Shown in pieces: positions 26,936-35,649 of a stretch of 64,000 nt of DNA (position 1 is its first letter; each line of letters starts with the position of its first letter). Location of the stretch: NCBI RefSeq assembly GCF_029338515.1, contig NZ_CP119988.1, positions 2,852,001 through 2,916,000 of the forward strand, given 5' to 3'. The notes under the pieces were generated by a model. The model saw nothing but the letters and a program-made list of their open reading frames with translations, was not told the origin of the DNA and ran no database searches. Position numbers and translations under genes: made by a program. The DNA comes from Haloglomus litoreum. Lineage in GTDB: Archaea; Halobacteriota; Halobacteria; Halobacteriales; Haloarculaceae.

Positions 26936-28195
26936 TCACCCCACGAACAGCGCTGCGACGGTCACCGCGCCGGCCAGCACCGCCGCGGCGGCCGACCAGC
27001 CCGCCACCCGCAGGGTGAACCGGCGGTCCGGCGCGGGCGCCGTCAGCGCCACCTTCACCGCCAGCGACGCCGCCGTCGCGACGAGGATACCGACCACGGC
27101 CTCGTCGGCGGGCAACGCGTTGCTCCGGTAGAGGACGACGGCCGAGGTCGTCACCCCGGCCGAGGAGACGAGGCCCGCGAGCGCCGCCGTGAGGTAGAAG
27201 CCGGCGGTGCCGAACAGCGAGTCCGCGAGGCTCCCGGTGACCACCACCAGCAGGAACAGCAGGCCGAAGGTGAGGACGTACCGGAGCGTGAACGGCCGGT
27301 CGAGCGAGACGTCGAGGGAACCACCGCGCCCGGCGACGACGGCCGCAGCCGCCACCGAACCAGCCGCGAGAACGCCCAGCGGGACCGCCACGCCCGTCAG
27401 CGGCGGGACGACCGCGCCCAGCGTGAACAGGAGCGCGATGGCGAGGTTGCGAAGCGCCATGGCCGCGTTCCCCAGCAGCACCGCCGCGACGGCGTACGGC
27501 GTCGCGGCCGCGTCCTCGCGGACGTGCTCGACGGCGCTGCCGACCACGGCGGTCGAGGAGGCTAGCCCACCCAGGAACCCCGTGACCGCGACGCCGCGGC
27601 CGCCGTACACCCGCACGGCGGCGTAGTTGACGATGCCGATGCCGGCGACGGTCACGACCATCGCCCAGACGACCCGGGGCTCGACGGCGACGGTCGCCCC
27701 CGCGACCGAGACCGACCGCTCGCCGGGCGGGAGCAGCGGGTAGACCACGAACCCGATGATGGCGAACTGCGCGGCGGCGCGGACCTCCTCGCGGGAGAGC
27801 TTCTCCGCCAGCCCGTGGAGTTCGCGCTTCGAGACCAGCAGCAGGGCCGTCCCCACCCCCACAGCGACGGCCACGACCAGGTCGCCAGCGCCCGCGAGCG
27901 CGCCGACACCGTACGCGACGAGCATCGAGATGGTGGTCGTGAGCGCGAGTCCCTCGCGCTCCCCGACGACGGCGCGCGCACCGAGCAGCCCCCCGAGCAC
28001 CACCACGAGGAGCGCGCCGACGGCCAGCAGCAGGGGCCGGTCGAGAACGACGAACACGGCAGCCGCCAGACTCAGCAGCGCGAACGTCCTGACGCCGGCG
28101 GCCTTCTCGGAGCGCTCGCGCTCGAAGCCGACGAACAGCCCCAGCGCCGTGGCCACGGCCAGCCGGAGCACCGGCTCCGAGAGCGCCGTCTCCAT
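26936..28195 (-). CDS. MgtC/SapB family membrane protein with DUF4010 domain
   Basis: 419 residues from ATG 28195. N-terminal MgtC-like region: [23 protein letters not shown]. Then about ten more hydrophobic helices, with the C-terminal half resembling DUF4010 (conserved [20 protein letters not shown] and [15 protein letters not shown]). MgtC proteins influence magnesium homeostasis and F-ATPase in bacteria; the archaeal role is unknown. A frame extends upstream to 28237 but starts with a Met-Pro-Arg-Arg stretch that is not characteristic of the family. Confidence 0.85.
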   Translation of the reverse strand: METALSEPVLRLAVATALGLFVGFERERSEKAAGVRTFALLSLAAAVFVVLDRPLLLAVGALLVVVLGGLLGARAVVGEREGLALTTTISMLVAYGVGALAGAGDLVVAVAVGVGTALLLVSKRELHGLAEKLSREEVRAAAQFAIIGFVVYPLLPPGERSVSVAGATVAVEPRVVWAMVVTVAGIGIVNYAAVRVYGGRGVAVTGFLGGLASSTAVVGSAVEHVREDAAATPYAVAAVLLGNAAMALRNLAIALLFTLGAVVPPLTGVAVPLGVLAAGSVAAAAVVAGRGGSLDVSLDRPFTLRYVLTFGLLFLLVVVTGSLADSLFGTAGFYLTAALAGLVSSAGVTTSAVVLYRSNALPADEAVVGILVATAASLAVKVALTAPAPDRRFTLRVAGWSAAAAVLAGAVTVAALFVG

Positions 28196-28313
28196 AGCAC
28201 TATATTGACAAAGGGAGTACTTCCGTCTTCGGGGCATCCATCGCCCTCGTGGGGACCCGGGCTCGGAGCGCCGGCACGGACCGGCAGGGGCACCGCGTGA
28301 GCGCCGGCGTGGC

Positions 28314-28724
28314 TCACTCGGCGGTCAGGGGCTCCTCGTGCTCACCGTTCCCGTCGGCGTACTTCTCCCGGAACTCCCCGATGAGCTGGCCCATCTTCGC
28401 GTAGAAGTCGTTGAGGTCGCGCTGCATCGCGTCGGCGATCTCGTCGGCGTCCCGGGGGGAGAACACGTGGTAGTAACTCCCCCCGTCCTGGTTGACCTGG
28501 TCGCGGGTGACGAGGTCGGCCTCGCGGAGGCGCGTCAGCGAACGGTAGGCGGTCGTCCGCTCGCGGTCGACCGCGCTCGCGAGTTCGTCGACGGTCATCG
28601 GGCCGTCGGCCTCGACGAGGAGGCGGAAGACCCGGCGGTCCAGTTCGGAGAGCCCGTGGAAGCAGTCCAGCAGGCTCTCGCACGCCATCTCCCGCTGGAG
28701 CAGTTCGCGCATGGCGTCGGGCAT
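28314..28724 (-). CDS. Winged-helix transcriptional regulator of the sulfur locus
   Basis: 136 residues from ATG 28724. Helix-turn-helix region around MTVDELASAVDRERTTAYRS with the following wing (LREADLVTRDQVNQ), a MarR/TrmB-like or GbsR-like layout; a C-terminal helix (RDLNDFYAKMGQLIGEFREKY) is suited to dimerisation. It is 90 nt downstream of the YeeE/YedE genes on the same strand, so it is probably a local regulator of the sulfur-transfer operons. No cysteine sensor is obvious except Cys26 and Cys32 in CESLLDC. Confidence 0.82.
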   Translation of the reverse strand: MPDAMRELLQREMACESLLDCFHGLSELDRRVFRLLVEADGPMTVDELASAVDRERTTAYRSLTRLREADLVTRDQVNQDGGSYYHVFSPRDADEIADAMQRDLNDFYAKMGQLIGEFREKYADGNGEHEEPLTAE

Positions 28725-28814
28725 GGTTACGGGTACTCGCTGCCCGTACAAGAGCATGTCCGTGGCGCGGCCGGGGGGCGCGGGCGTACTCGGTCGGCCC
28801 CGTGGCCGCGCGGT

Positions 28815-29297
28815 TCAGTCCGCACCGGCGACCTCCCCCGTGGCCCGCCGCTCGGCCAGGACCGACCGGGCGTACCCCTGCGCGTACGCCCCGAGGAACA
28901 TCCCCCCGATGGCCCAGAGGATGGGCCAGTTGCCGACGCCGAAACTGGCGTAGGCGGCACCCGGGCAGATGCCCGAGAGTCCCCAGCCGACCCCGAAGAC
29001 GGTCCCGCCGACGAGGACGTTCCGGTCCATCTCGCGCACCCGGCGGCCGTACTCGCGGCCGGTGAGCGGCGCCGGCCGGTCGAGCAGGTCCGCGCCGATG
29101 ACGAACGTCACGGCCGAGACGACGGCCGCGCCGCCCATCACGAACAGCAGCCCGAGGTCCTGGAACTGGAGGAAGTCCAGCACGACCTCCGGGCGGGCCA
29201 TCCGGCTCACGCCAAGGCCGAAGCCGAACAGGACGCCGCCCGCGAGGATGAGCGCGTGGAAGCGCGCCCCCTGGCCGTCCTTCGGGGTGTCGCTCAT
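28815..29297 (-). CDS. YeeE/YedE family sulfur-transport membrane protein (second half)
   Basis: 160 residues from ATG 29297. Four or so transmembrane helices; the conserved Cys-containing motif GLSGICPGAAY is the substrate cysteine of TsuA-type thiosulfate transporters (YeeE). In this organism the domain is split into two adjacent genes (this and 29294-29824), overlapping by 4 nt. The two halves probably assemble into one transporter importing sulfane sulfur. The C-terminus is polar. Confidence 0.88.
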   Translation of the reverse strand: MSDTPKDGQGARFHALILAGGVLFGFGLGVSRMARPEVVLDFLQFQDLGLLFVMGGAAVVSAVTFVIGADLLDRPAPLTGREYGRRVREMDRNVLVGGTVFGVGWGLSGICPGAAYASFGVGNWPILWAIGGMFLGAYAQGYARSVLAERRATGEVAGAD

Positions 29298-29824
29298 GGC
29301 GTCACCCCCAGCGCGAGGACGACCTGCGCGGTCCCGATGGCGACGGCCATGAACGTCGCGACGTTGGTGATGCTCGTCCCCGAGAGCGAGCCGACGCCAC
29401 AGACGCCGTGCCCCGAGGTGCAGCCCTTCCCGACGCGCGTGCCGACGCCGACGAGGAAGCCGCCGGCGAGCAGCCGCCAGGGCTGGACCTCGGTGGTCCA
29501 GCCGCCGGGGCCGATGGTCAGCGCGTAGACCGCCGCCCCGAGGACGATTCCCAGCGTGAACGTGAGCCGCCAGTCCCGGGAGGCGAGGTATGTCGGGCGG
29601 TTGAACCGCGGCAGCCGCGAGGCGTACGAGAGCGTCGTCTCCAGGAACGTCGACGCGCCGGCCGTGATGCCGGTCCCCAGGTAGATGACCGCCACGCCCA
29701 GCCCGATGAACAGGCCGCCGACGGCGTACGAGAGGACGCCGTCGGGGAAGTAGGCCGCCAGCCACCGCGGCATGGCCTCGACGACCGGGCCGGTCTGGAG
29801 CGCGAGGGTGTCGAGTCCGGTCAT
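29294..29824 (-). CDS. YeeE/YedE family sulfur-transport membrane protein (first half)
   Basis: 176 residues with five or so hydrophobic helices. The conserved motifs GTRVGKGCTSGHGVCG and TGITAGASTF are the counterpart of the YeeE/YedE half-domain: paired Cys and the GHG loop belong to the thiosulfate path. It overlaps the second half by 4 nt and is itself abutted by the upstream rhodanese/MBL gene (shared base at 29824), so all three are translated together. Confidence 0.9.
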   Translation of the reverse strand: MTGLDTLALQTGPVVEAMPRWLAAYFPDGVLSYAVGGLFIGLGVAVIYLGTGITAGASTFLETTLSYASRLPRFNRPTYLASRDWRLTFTLGIVLGAAVYALTIGPGGWTTEVQPWRLLAGGFLVGVGTRVGKGCTSGHGVCGVGSLSGTSITNVATFMAVAIGTAQVVLALGVTP

Positions 29825-31044
29825 CAGTCGTCCCCCCCGTCTCGCGGTGGTTCGGAACTCGCGGCGCGGGGCGCCGCCCCGTCGGAGCCGCCCCCGCTCG
29901 CCGCGCAGTTGTTCGGTCCGAGTTCCATGGTGAGCACGTCGGCCCGTTCGACGTCCGCGCGACCCATGTTCGTGTCGATGATGGTCTCGTAGTTGGCCGG
30001 CCGCGGCGGCATATCCGCGAGGACCCGCTCGACGAACCTCTCGCGGTCGGCCGCCAGGACGGGCAGGCGCTCGCGGACCGTCCCCAGCGTCGCGGTGTAG
30101 GTGCCGTCACCGCTAGTGGGAGTGTGCTCGCTCGCGTGCCCGGGCGCGACGAGCACGTCGTCGCCCAGGTCGAGGAGGTCCTGCAGCGTGTCGTACAGCT
30201 GTCCGGCGGCCTCGGGGGCGCCCTCGTTTCCTTCTTCCAAATCAGGGCGCGCGACGCTGTCGACGAACAGCCCGTCCCCCGTCAGCAGGACCGCGTCGTC
30301 GACCAGCAGCGAGGTCATCCCGGAGGTGTGCCCGGGCGTGTGCAGCACCTCGACGGCCGTCCCGCCGACGGCGAGGGTGTCCCCGTCGGCGAGTTCCCGG
30401 TCCACGTCGAAGACGACCCCCCGCGCGACCGAGCCGGCGGGCAGGCAGGTCCGGACGCCGCGCTCGCCCAGCGCCGAGAGCGCCGAGACGTGGTCCGCGT
30501 GGACGTGCGTATCGACCGCGCAGGTCAGCTCCGCGCCGAGCGCGCGGGCGTCCTGCTCGTACTGGTCGACGAACGCCAGCAGCGGGTCCACCACGAGGGC
30601 CTCGTCCCCGTCCACGACGAGGTAGCTCAGGCAGCCGCTGGAGGGGCGATGGTACTGGGCGACGGTCGCATCCGTCCCGACATCGAGTTCGGTGTACTCG
30701 TAGAGGTCCGCCCAGCCACGCATCCCGCGGTCGAGGTTGACCGCCTCGACGCCCTCCTCGCGGAGGTGCTCGGCGATGAGGTCGCTGGCGTCGCCCTTCG
30801 CGCAGACGACGACCACCGGCTCCGGGGCGGGGAGGTCGTCCAGCACCTCGTCCGGGATGCCCTCCAGCATCCGGAAGTACGGCACGTTGCGGTAGTCGAC
30901 GGCGTCACCGCCGATGCGCCACTGCTCGGCCTCGGACTCGGCCCGGACGTCGAGAAGTCCGACCGGGTCCCCCTGGTCGATGCGCTCCTTCAGCGCCTCC
31001 GGAGCCATCGATCCGGTCGGCCTATCGGGCGGGTGCTCGGTCAT
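29824..31044 (-). CDS. Rhodanese/metallo-beta-lactamase fusion (persulfide dioxygenase-like)
   Basis: 406 residues from ATG 31044. Residues about 10-110 are a rhodanese domain (VGLLDVRAESEAEQWRIGG) with catalytic Cys in VVVCAKGDASD; residues about 130-360 form an MBL-fold with THVHADH (metal site), HTPGHTSGM and GDGLFVD. Such fusions handle persulfide/sulfane sulfur as dioxygenases or sulfurtransferases. The end carries MELGPNNCAA, found in haloarchaeal homologues, but here about 30 residues of Ser/Gly/Pro tail follow. It heads the minus-strand sulfur operon, divergent from tusA/dsrE2. Confidence 0.88.
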   Translation of the reverse strand: MTEHPPDRPTGSMAPEALKERIDQGDPVGLLDVRAESEAEQWRIGGDAVDYRNVPYFRMLEGIPDEVLDDLPAPEPVVVVCAKGDASDLIAEHLREEGVEAVNLDRGMRGWADLYEYTELDVGTDATVAQYHRPSSGCLSYLVVDGDEALVVDPLLAFVDQYEQDARALGAELTCAVDTHVHADHVSALSALGERGVRTCLPAGSVARGVVFDVDRELADGDTLAVGGTAVEVLHTPGHTSGMTSLLVDDAVLLTGDGLFVDSVARPDLEEGNEGAPEAAGQLYDTLQDLLDLGDDVLVAPGHASEHTPTSGDGTYTATLGTVRERLPVLAADRERFVERVLADMPPRPANYETIIDTNMGRADVERADVLTMELGPNNCAASGGGSDGAAPRAASSEPPRDGGDD

Positions 31045-31264
31045 CGCCGGACCGTTCGGGCCTGCGACACAAAACAGTTTGCACGTATCGCACAACCTTG
31101 TTCCGTCCCCACTGATGGCTCGGGGAAACCGCGGCAGCCACAGTCTCTCTGCCCGACTGCCATGCCGCCCCATCACCACACTCAGCCCGTCTCGAGCCGT
31201 GGTGCCCACGGGAACCGGACGACCGGAGCGACCGAATGGTTTTTGTCTCTCGCGAAAGGATTGT

Positions 31265-31272
31265 GCTATAGA
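31265..31272 (+). promoter_or_regulatory. TATA-like box for tusA/dsrE2
   Basis: GCTATAGA centred about 25 nt before the ATG at 31293, in the 248-nt divergent space shared with the rhodanese/MBL gene; suggests a leaderless transcript. The rest of the intergenic space (31045-31264) is GC-rich and has no clear gene. Confidence 0.5.
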
Positions 31273-31292
31273 TTCAATATGGTGATGTCCGA

Positions 31293-31538
31293 ATGAGTTC
31301 GGAGTACGAGATCACGGAGACGCTGGACGTGAAGGGCCTCTCCTGTCCGATGCCGGTCGTGAAGACGAAGCAGGCCATCGACGACCTGAGCGACGGAGCG
31401 GTGCTGGAGGTGCTGGCGACCGATAGCGGCAGTATGAGCGACATCGCGGGCTGGGCGGACACGACCGCGGGTGTCGAACTGCTCGACCAGGTCGACGAGG
31501 GCGACGTCTACCGACACGTCGTCCGCAAGACCGCATGA
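31293..31538 (+). CDS. tusA: Sulfur carrier protein TusA
   Basis: 81 residues. TusA-family signature CPMPVVKTKQAI with the Cys that carries sulfur as persulfide, and the C-terminal strand of the two-layer sandwich (VLEVLATDSGSMSDI). It delivers sulfur to dsrE2 and molybdenum-cofactor or thiolation pathways. The stop overlaps the start of dsrE2 by 4 nt (ATGA). Position opposite the rhodanese/MBL-YeeE operon supports a common sulfur-transfer module. Confidence 0.92.
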   Translation: MSSEYEITETLDVKGLSCPMPVVKTKQAIDDLSDGAVLEVLATDSGSMSDIAGWADTTAGVELLDQVDEGDVYRHVVRKTA

Positions 31539-32140
31539 GCTCCGACGCCGACGCCGCAGCGGACCCGGCGGCGCCCGACCCGGACGAGCCCTCGCGCGAG
31601 GAGCTGGCGGCGCAGGTCGAGGCGCTGCAGGAGCGCGTCGAGCACCTCGAGAGCGGTGCGGCCGGCGACGCCGCGGACGACGAGAAGCGGATGGTCATCA
31701 TCGCGACGAAGGGGACGCTGGACATGGCGTACCCGCCGCTCATCCTCGCCTCGACGGCCGCCGCCTTCGGCTGGGACGTGACCGTCTTCCACACGTTCTG
31801 GGGGCTGGAGATCCTCCACGAGGAGCGCTCGAAGGAGCTGCAGCTCTCCTCGGTCGGGAACCCCAACACGCCACTGCCGAACGCCGTCGCGGCGCTCCCC
31901 GGCATGGACCGCCTGACGACGGCGATGATGAACCGGCAGATCGACGCGGTCGGCACGCCGACCGTCGACGAACTCGTCGACACCTGCCTCGACATGGGCG
32001 CTGACCTCCAGGCCTGCCAGATGACCATGGACCTGATGGACTACGACGCCGACGAGTTCTACGACGAGGTCACCACGGGTGTCGGCGCGGCCTCGGCGCT
32101 GTCCGAGATGGCCGACGCCGACATCCAGCTGCTGGTCTGA
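31535..32140 (+). CDS. DsrE/DsrF/DrsH-like sulfurtransferase (DsrE2)
   Basis: 201 residues. After an acidic coiled N-terminus (about 50 residues, LAAQVEALQERVEHLES) comes the DsrE2 domain: MVIIATKGTLDMAYPPLILA, WDVTVFHTFWGLEIL, and the Cys-containing segments DTCLDMGADLQACQMTMDLM. The Cys in ACQMT is the likely sulfur-transfer site. It is encoded with tusA by an ATGA overlap. These proteins shuttle sulfane sulfur between carrier proteins at the membrane; the lack of a transmembrane segment suggests a soluble form. Confidence 0.88.
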   Translation: MSSDADAAADPAAPDPDEPSREELAAQVEALQERVEHLESGAAGDAADDEKRMVIIATKGTLDMAYPPLILASTAAAFGWDVTVFHTFWGLEILHEERSKELQLSSVGNPNTPLPNAVAALPGMDRLTTAMMNRQIDAVGTPTVDELVDTCLDMGADLQACQMTMDLMDYDADEFYDEVTTGVGAASALSEMADADIQLLV

Positions 32141-32146
32141 TACCCG

Positions 32147-32998
32147 ATGCTCTCCCAGGAACCCACCCCCCGCGAATCCGGTGACACCGACGAGTCGAGC
32201 GACTCCGACGCCGACAGATCGGCCGGGCGAGCGGCCGGAGCCGGCCAGCGATCACCGGGACGGCCAGCCCCCGACGGCGCGGGCCCCGACCCGTTCGTCG
32301 GGCAGGGGCTGCTGGACTCGGAGATGGGGCCGAGTTCGGCGATGGCCCACCTCTACCGCGGCGAGATCCACCGGATGAAGTTCTGGCGCGAGCGCCTGGA
32401 CCGCACCACCAACTGGGCGGTCATCGTGCTCGCGGCGGTGCTGACGTGGGCGTTCTCCAGCGAGCAGAACCCACACTACCTGCTGCTCATCGGCAACGTC
32501 GTGCTGGCGACGTTCCTCGTCATCGAGGCGCGGCGCTACCGAGCGTACGACATCTGGCGCTCGCGGGTCCGGACCCTCCAGCAGCAGGTCTGGGCGACCG
32601 GCCTCGACGAGGGCGAGCCGACGGACGCGGACTGGCGGGCCGACCTGGCCGAGGACTACCGCCAACCGACGATCAAGATCACCGCCGAGGAGGCCATCGC
32701 GCACCGGCTGCGTCGCATCTACCTCCCCCTGCTGGCCGTCCTCGACGCGGCCTGGGTGGTTCGGGTGACCGCGTTCGGTCCCGAGCCGTGGCCGGCGAGC
32801 GCGGCCATCGGCGTGGTACCGGGGACGGTCGTGACGGGGCTGCTGGCGCTCCTGTTCGCCGCCGCGGTCGTCGTCGCGTGTCGCCCCCGGACGTGGCACG
32901 CGGATGCGGAGCTCCGGACCGAGGCACTCCGGAAGGAGCGGGGGGCCGCCGGCGACGACCACGCCGACGGCCTCGCGGGCCGCCCCGAGGACGATTGA
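32147..32998 (+). CDS. DUF2270 membrane protein
   Basis: 283 residues. Acidic Ser/Asp-rich start (1 to about 55), then a conserved core MAHLYRGEIHRMKFWRERLDRTTNWAVIVLAAVLTW with a first TM pair, ARRYRAYDIWRSRVR, and a second TM pair near 200-250. The motifs correspond to the DUF2270 family. The function is unknown. It starts 6 nt after dsrE2 stops, so it may be co-transcribed, although DUF2270 is not known to be part of sulfur metabolism. Confidence 0.82.
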   Translation: MLSQEPTPRESGDTDESSDSDADRSAGRAAGAGQRSPGRPAPDGAGPDPFVGQGLLDSEMGPSSAMAHLYRGEIHRMKFWRERLDRTTNWAVIVLAAVLTWAFSSEQNPHYLLLIGNVVLATFLVIEARRYRAYDIWRSRVRTLQQQVWATGLDEGEPTDADWRADLAEDYRQPTIKITAEEAIAHRLRRIYLPLLAVLDAAWVVRVTAFGPEPWPASAAIGVVPGTVVTGLLALLFAAAVVVACRPRTWHADAELRTEALRKERGAAGDDHADGLAGRPEDD

Positions 32999-33049
32999 CG
33001 ACCGTACACACCCGCAAACTGTATCCGGCCGGTGGACCAGATTCGTCGT

Positions 33050-34234
33050 ATGCGTCGTCTGCGTGGTCCGTGGGGTCCACCGCTCACGCTCGGTGGCATC
33101 GGCGTCTTCTTGCTGGCACTCGGGCTGTGGAACCTCAACCGGGAGCTGACGAACCTCCGGATCGAGTGGGGGCCGGTCCTGGCGTTCGGACAGATCGCTA
33201 TCCCGGCACTGGTGGTGGTGTACGCCGGGTACCGGCTGTCGGCCTCGTCGTTCAACCGGGAGGAGCGCTGGCGCGTGACGCTGTTCGGCGTCGCCGGCCT
33301 GCTGCTGGTCGGTGGGGGGGTCTACTCCACCATCCTCGTCCGGCTGGCCGAGGCCAGGGCCGTCGGTGAGCCCCAGTACGTCCTCGGCGTGATGTCCGGG
33401 CTCGGCACGGCCGGTGGTGCGGTGCTGGGTTCGTTCAGCGTCACCAGCCGGCGCGACGCACGCCAGGCCCAGCGCGCCCGCGACAACTTCGAGCTGCTGA
33501 ACAGCATCATCCGCCACGACATCCTCAACAGCATGATGATCGTCCAGTCGCGGGCGGAGTTCATCGAGGAGGAGGCCGACGAGGAACGCATCCGGGAGTT
33601 CGCCGGCACCATCCTCACCCAGACGAACGGTGTCGTCGACCAGGTCGAGCGGACCCGGGCCATCCTGCAGGCGCTCCGGACGAGCGACCCCCGGCTGGAG
33701 GCGGTCGACCTGGCCGCGGTCGTGGAGGGCGAACTCGAGACCATCCGGACGACCTACGACACGGTGGCCGTCGAGACCGACCTGCCCGGGGCGCTGTACG
33801 TCCGCGCCGACGACCTCCTGGACGACGTCGTCGGGAACGTCCTCTCGAACGCCGTCGAGCACAACGACAAGGACGAACCCCGGCTGTCGGTCTCGGCGAC
33901 GGTGCTCGAGGACGGACAGCTCGCCGACCGGACCGGTGACGAGGAGGAACACGAGGCCGTCGTCGAGCTCCGCATCGCCGACAACGGCCCCGGTGTCGAC
34001 GACGACCTCAAGGACGCCGTCTTCCGGCGCGACGAGACCGGGCTCCACGAGGACGGGACCGGCTCCGGGTTCGGCCTCTTCTTCGTCGACACGATGATGG
34101 GCAAGTACGGCGGCGACGTCTCCATCGAGGACAACGACCCCGAGGGGGCCGTCTTCGTCTTCCGCTTCGGCGCCGCCGAGCCGGCCGACGAGGGCACGGC
34201 CGACGCGAGTGACGTGGTCGAGGTCCCGGCCTGA
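33050..34234 (+). CDS. Membrane sensor histidine kinase
   Basis: 394 residues from ATG 33050 (a GTG at 33032 is an alternative start). Four hydrophobic helices in the first ~130 residues and no long extracytoplasmic domain; then the H-box region LLNSIIRHDILNSMMIVQSR, the N-box NVLSNAVEHN, the G1 box RIADNGPGVDD and the G2 box GTGSGFGLFFVDTMM. It autophosphorylates on the H-box His and hands the phosphate to a response regulator, plausibly the HalX-type one 95 nt downstream. A short acidic tail ends the protein. Confidence 0.9.
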   Translation: MRRLRGPWGPPLTLGGIGVFLLALGLWNLNRELTNLRIEWGPVLAFGQIAIPALVVVYAGYRLSASSFNREERWRVTLFGVAGLLLVGGGVYSTILVRLAEARAVGEPQYVLGVMSGLGTAGGAVLGSFSVTSRRDARQAQRARDNFELLNSIIRHDILNSMMIVQSRAEFIEEEADEERIREFAGTILTQTNGVVDQVERTRAILQALRTSDPRLEAVDLAAVVEGELETIRTTYDTVAVETDLPGALYVRADDLLDDVVGNVLSNAVEHNDKDEPRLSVSATVLEDGQLADRTGDEEEHEAVVELRIADNGPGVDDDLKDAVFRRDETGLHEDGTGSGFGLFFVDTMMGKYGGDVSIEDNDPEGAVFVFRFGAAEPADEGTADASDVVEVPA

Positions 34235-34329
34235 CATCCGCGGGGGCCGGACGTTCGCGTGGCCCTCGCGCGGGCACCGGCGGGCCCGTCGGGTGAGGGT
34301 TTTTGGCTCATGCACCCAAAGGCGGCGCC

Positions 34330-34956
34330 ATGAGCGAAACCGAGGAGCCGGCGGACGACCAGCCGACCGTACTGGTGGTCGAGGACGAGGAGGAGCTTCG
34401 GCGCACGTACGAACTCTGGCTCGCGGGCGACTACGAGGTCGTGACGGCCGCGGAGGGGGAGGAGGCCCTGGACATCGTGGCCGAGCGCGCGGCGGACGTC
34501 GAGGTCGTGCTCCTGGACCGGATGATGCCGGGGCTGTCGGGGAAGGAGACCCTGGAGCGGATGCGGGAGCGGGGCGTGGAAGCGAAGTTCGCGATGGTGA
34601 CCGCGGTCGAACCGGACTTCGACATCATCGAGATGGGGTTCGACGCCTACCTCACGAAACCCATCGACGAGGACCGCCTCCGGGACACCATCTCCAGCCT
34701 GCGCTCCCAGGAGGCCTACTCGGACGCGCTGGACGAGTACACCTCGCTGCTGGCGAAGAAGGAGACGCTGAAGGCCCGCAAGAGCGAGGAGGAGCTGGCC
34801 GAGAGCGACGCGTACGCGGAGCTTGAGGCACGCCTCGCGGAGCTGGAGACCGAACTCGAGGACGCCGACTCCGGTGCCGGCGACGACGCCGGCTTCGTCG
34901 CTGCCCTCCGGAGCATCGACGAGGGGGCCCAGCAGACCGAACCCGAGGAGTCATGA
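34330..34956 (+). CDS. HalX-type response regulator
   Basis: 208 residues from ATG 34330. Receiver domain residues 11 to about 130 with acidic pocket VVEDEEEL, phosphoacceptor Asp63 in VLLDRMMPG, and the switch Lys in AYLTKPID. From about residue 140 the HalX extension is a Glu-rich coiled coil (LLAKKETLKARKSEEELAES) as known from haloarchaea. There is no DNA-binding domain; HalX is thought to mediate output or dimerisation. Presumed partner is the histidine kinase 95 nt upstream. Confidence 0.92.
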   Translation: MSETEEPADDQPTVLVVEDEEELRRTYELWLAGDYEVVTAAEGEEALDIVAERAADVEVVLLDRMMPGLSGKETLERMRERGVEAKFAMVTAVEPDFDIIEMGFDAYLTKPIDEDRLRDTISSLRSQEAYSDALDEYTSLLAKKETLKARKSEEELAESDAYAELEARLAELETELEDADSGAGDDAGFVAALRSIDEGAQQTEPEES

Positions 34957-34990
34957 CCGCAGCCAGCGAAGCCGCGATACACCCACCACC

Positions 34991-35629
34991 ATGAGCGGAG
35001 CCTCAGACGGTGACGACGCCTACGACCTCGGCAGCGCCTTCCCCATCGCCGAGGCACGGCGCCAGCGCCCCGGAACGACCCTCCTCATCACCGGGTCGGC
35101 CGCGCTCACCGAGCGCGCCGCCTTCGACATCCTCCTCGCCGAGCCGGACGCCGCGGAGGGTGTCGTGCCGGTCAGCACGGACCGCTCGGCGGCCGACCTT
35201 GAGAGCGAGTTCGCCGGCCGCTCCGAGGGCTCGCTCGACGACCGGCTGGCTGTCATCGACATCACCGGGTCGTCCGAGCGTGGAACCCGTCCGGACGACC
35301 TGGCGGCCATCGGCCGCGAACTCAACGAGGCCATCGACCGGGTCGACCGCCCCCGGGTCCGGATCGGCGTGCTCTCGCTGACCGGGATGCTCGAACACCT
35401 CGACCGGACGGAGGTGTTCAAGTTCTGCCACGTCGTCAGGGACCGGATCGCCGACGCCGGCTATCTCGGCATCGCGACGCTGGACACCGACGAGGTCCCC
35501 GAGGCGACGGTCTCGATGCTACAGGACGCGTTCGACGCGACCGTGGAGGTCGACGAGGACGAGAAGGGCAGCATCGTCCGCGTCATCGGTCTCTCGGACG
35601 CCCCGGTCACCTGGCACGCCTGGAGCTAG
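34991..35629 (+). CDS. KaiC-like/DUF7504 regulatory protein, paralogue 1
   Basis: 212 residues from ATG 34991. A degenerate RecA/KaiC-like fold: start of the core TTLLITGSAALTERAAFDIL, then RLAVIDITGS and VRIGVLSLTGMLEHLDRTEVFKFCHVVRDRI. The P-loop is lost (GSAALTE), so ATP binding is uncertain. Haloarchaea carry many such proteins next to kinases and regulators; the role may be signalling. It follows the HalX gene by 34 nt. A similar protein is encoded convergently at 35650. Confidence 0.75.
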   Translation: MSGASDGDDAYDLGSAFPIAEARRQRPGTTLLITGSAALTERAAFDILLAEPDAAEGVVPVSTDRSAADLESEFAGRSEGSLDDRLAVIDITGSSERGTRPDDLAAIGRELNEAIDRVDRPRVRIGVLSLTGMLEHLDRTEVFKFCHVVRDRIADAGYLGIATLDTDEVPEATVSMLQDAFDATVEVDEDEKGSIVRVIGLSDAPVTWHAWS

Positions 35630-35649
35630 CTCGACCCGAGCGCCCGGGG

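Noticed and set aside
32252-34315. 687-residue minus-strand frame opposite DUF2270 and the histidine kinase
   Set aside because: Arg/Gln/Val/Gly-rich shadow; the opposite strand has clear membrane and HisKA/HATPase motifs.
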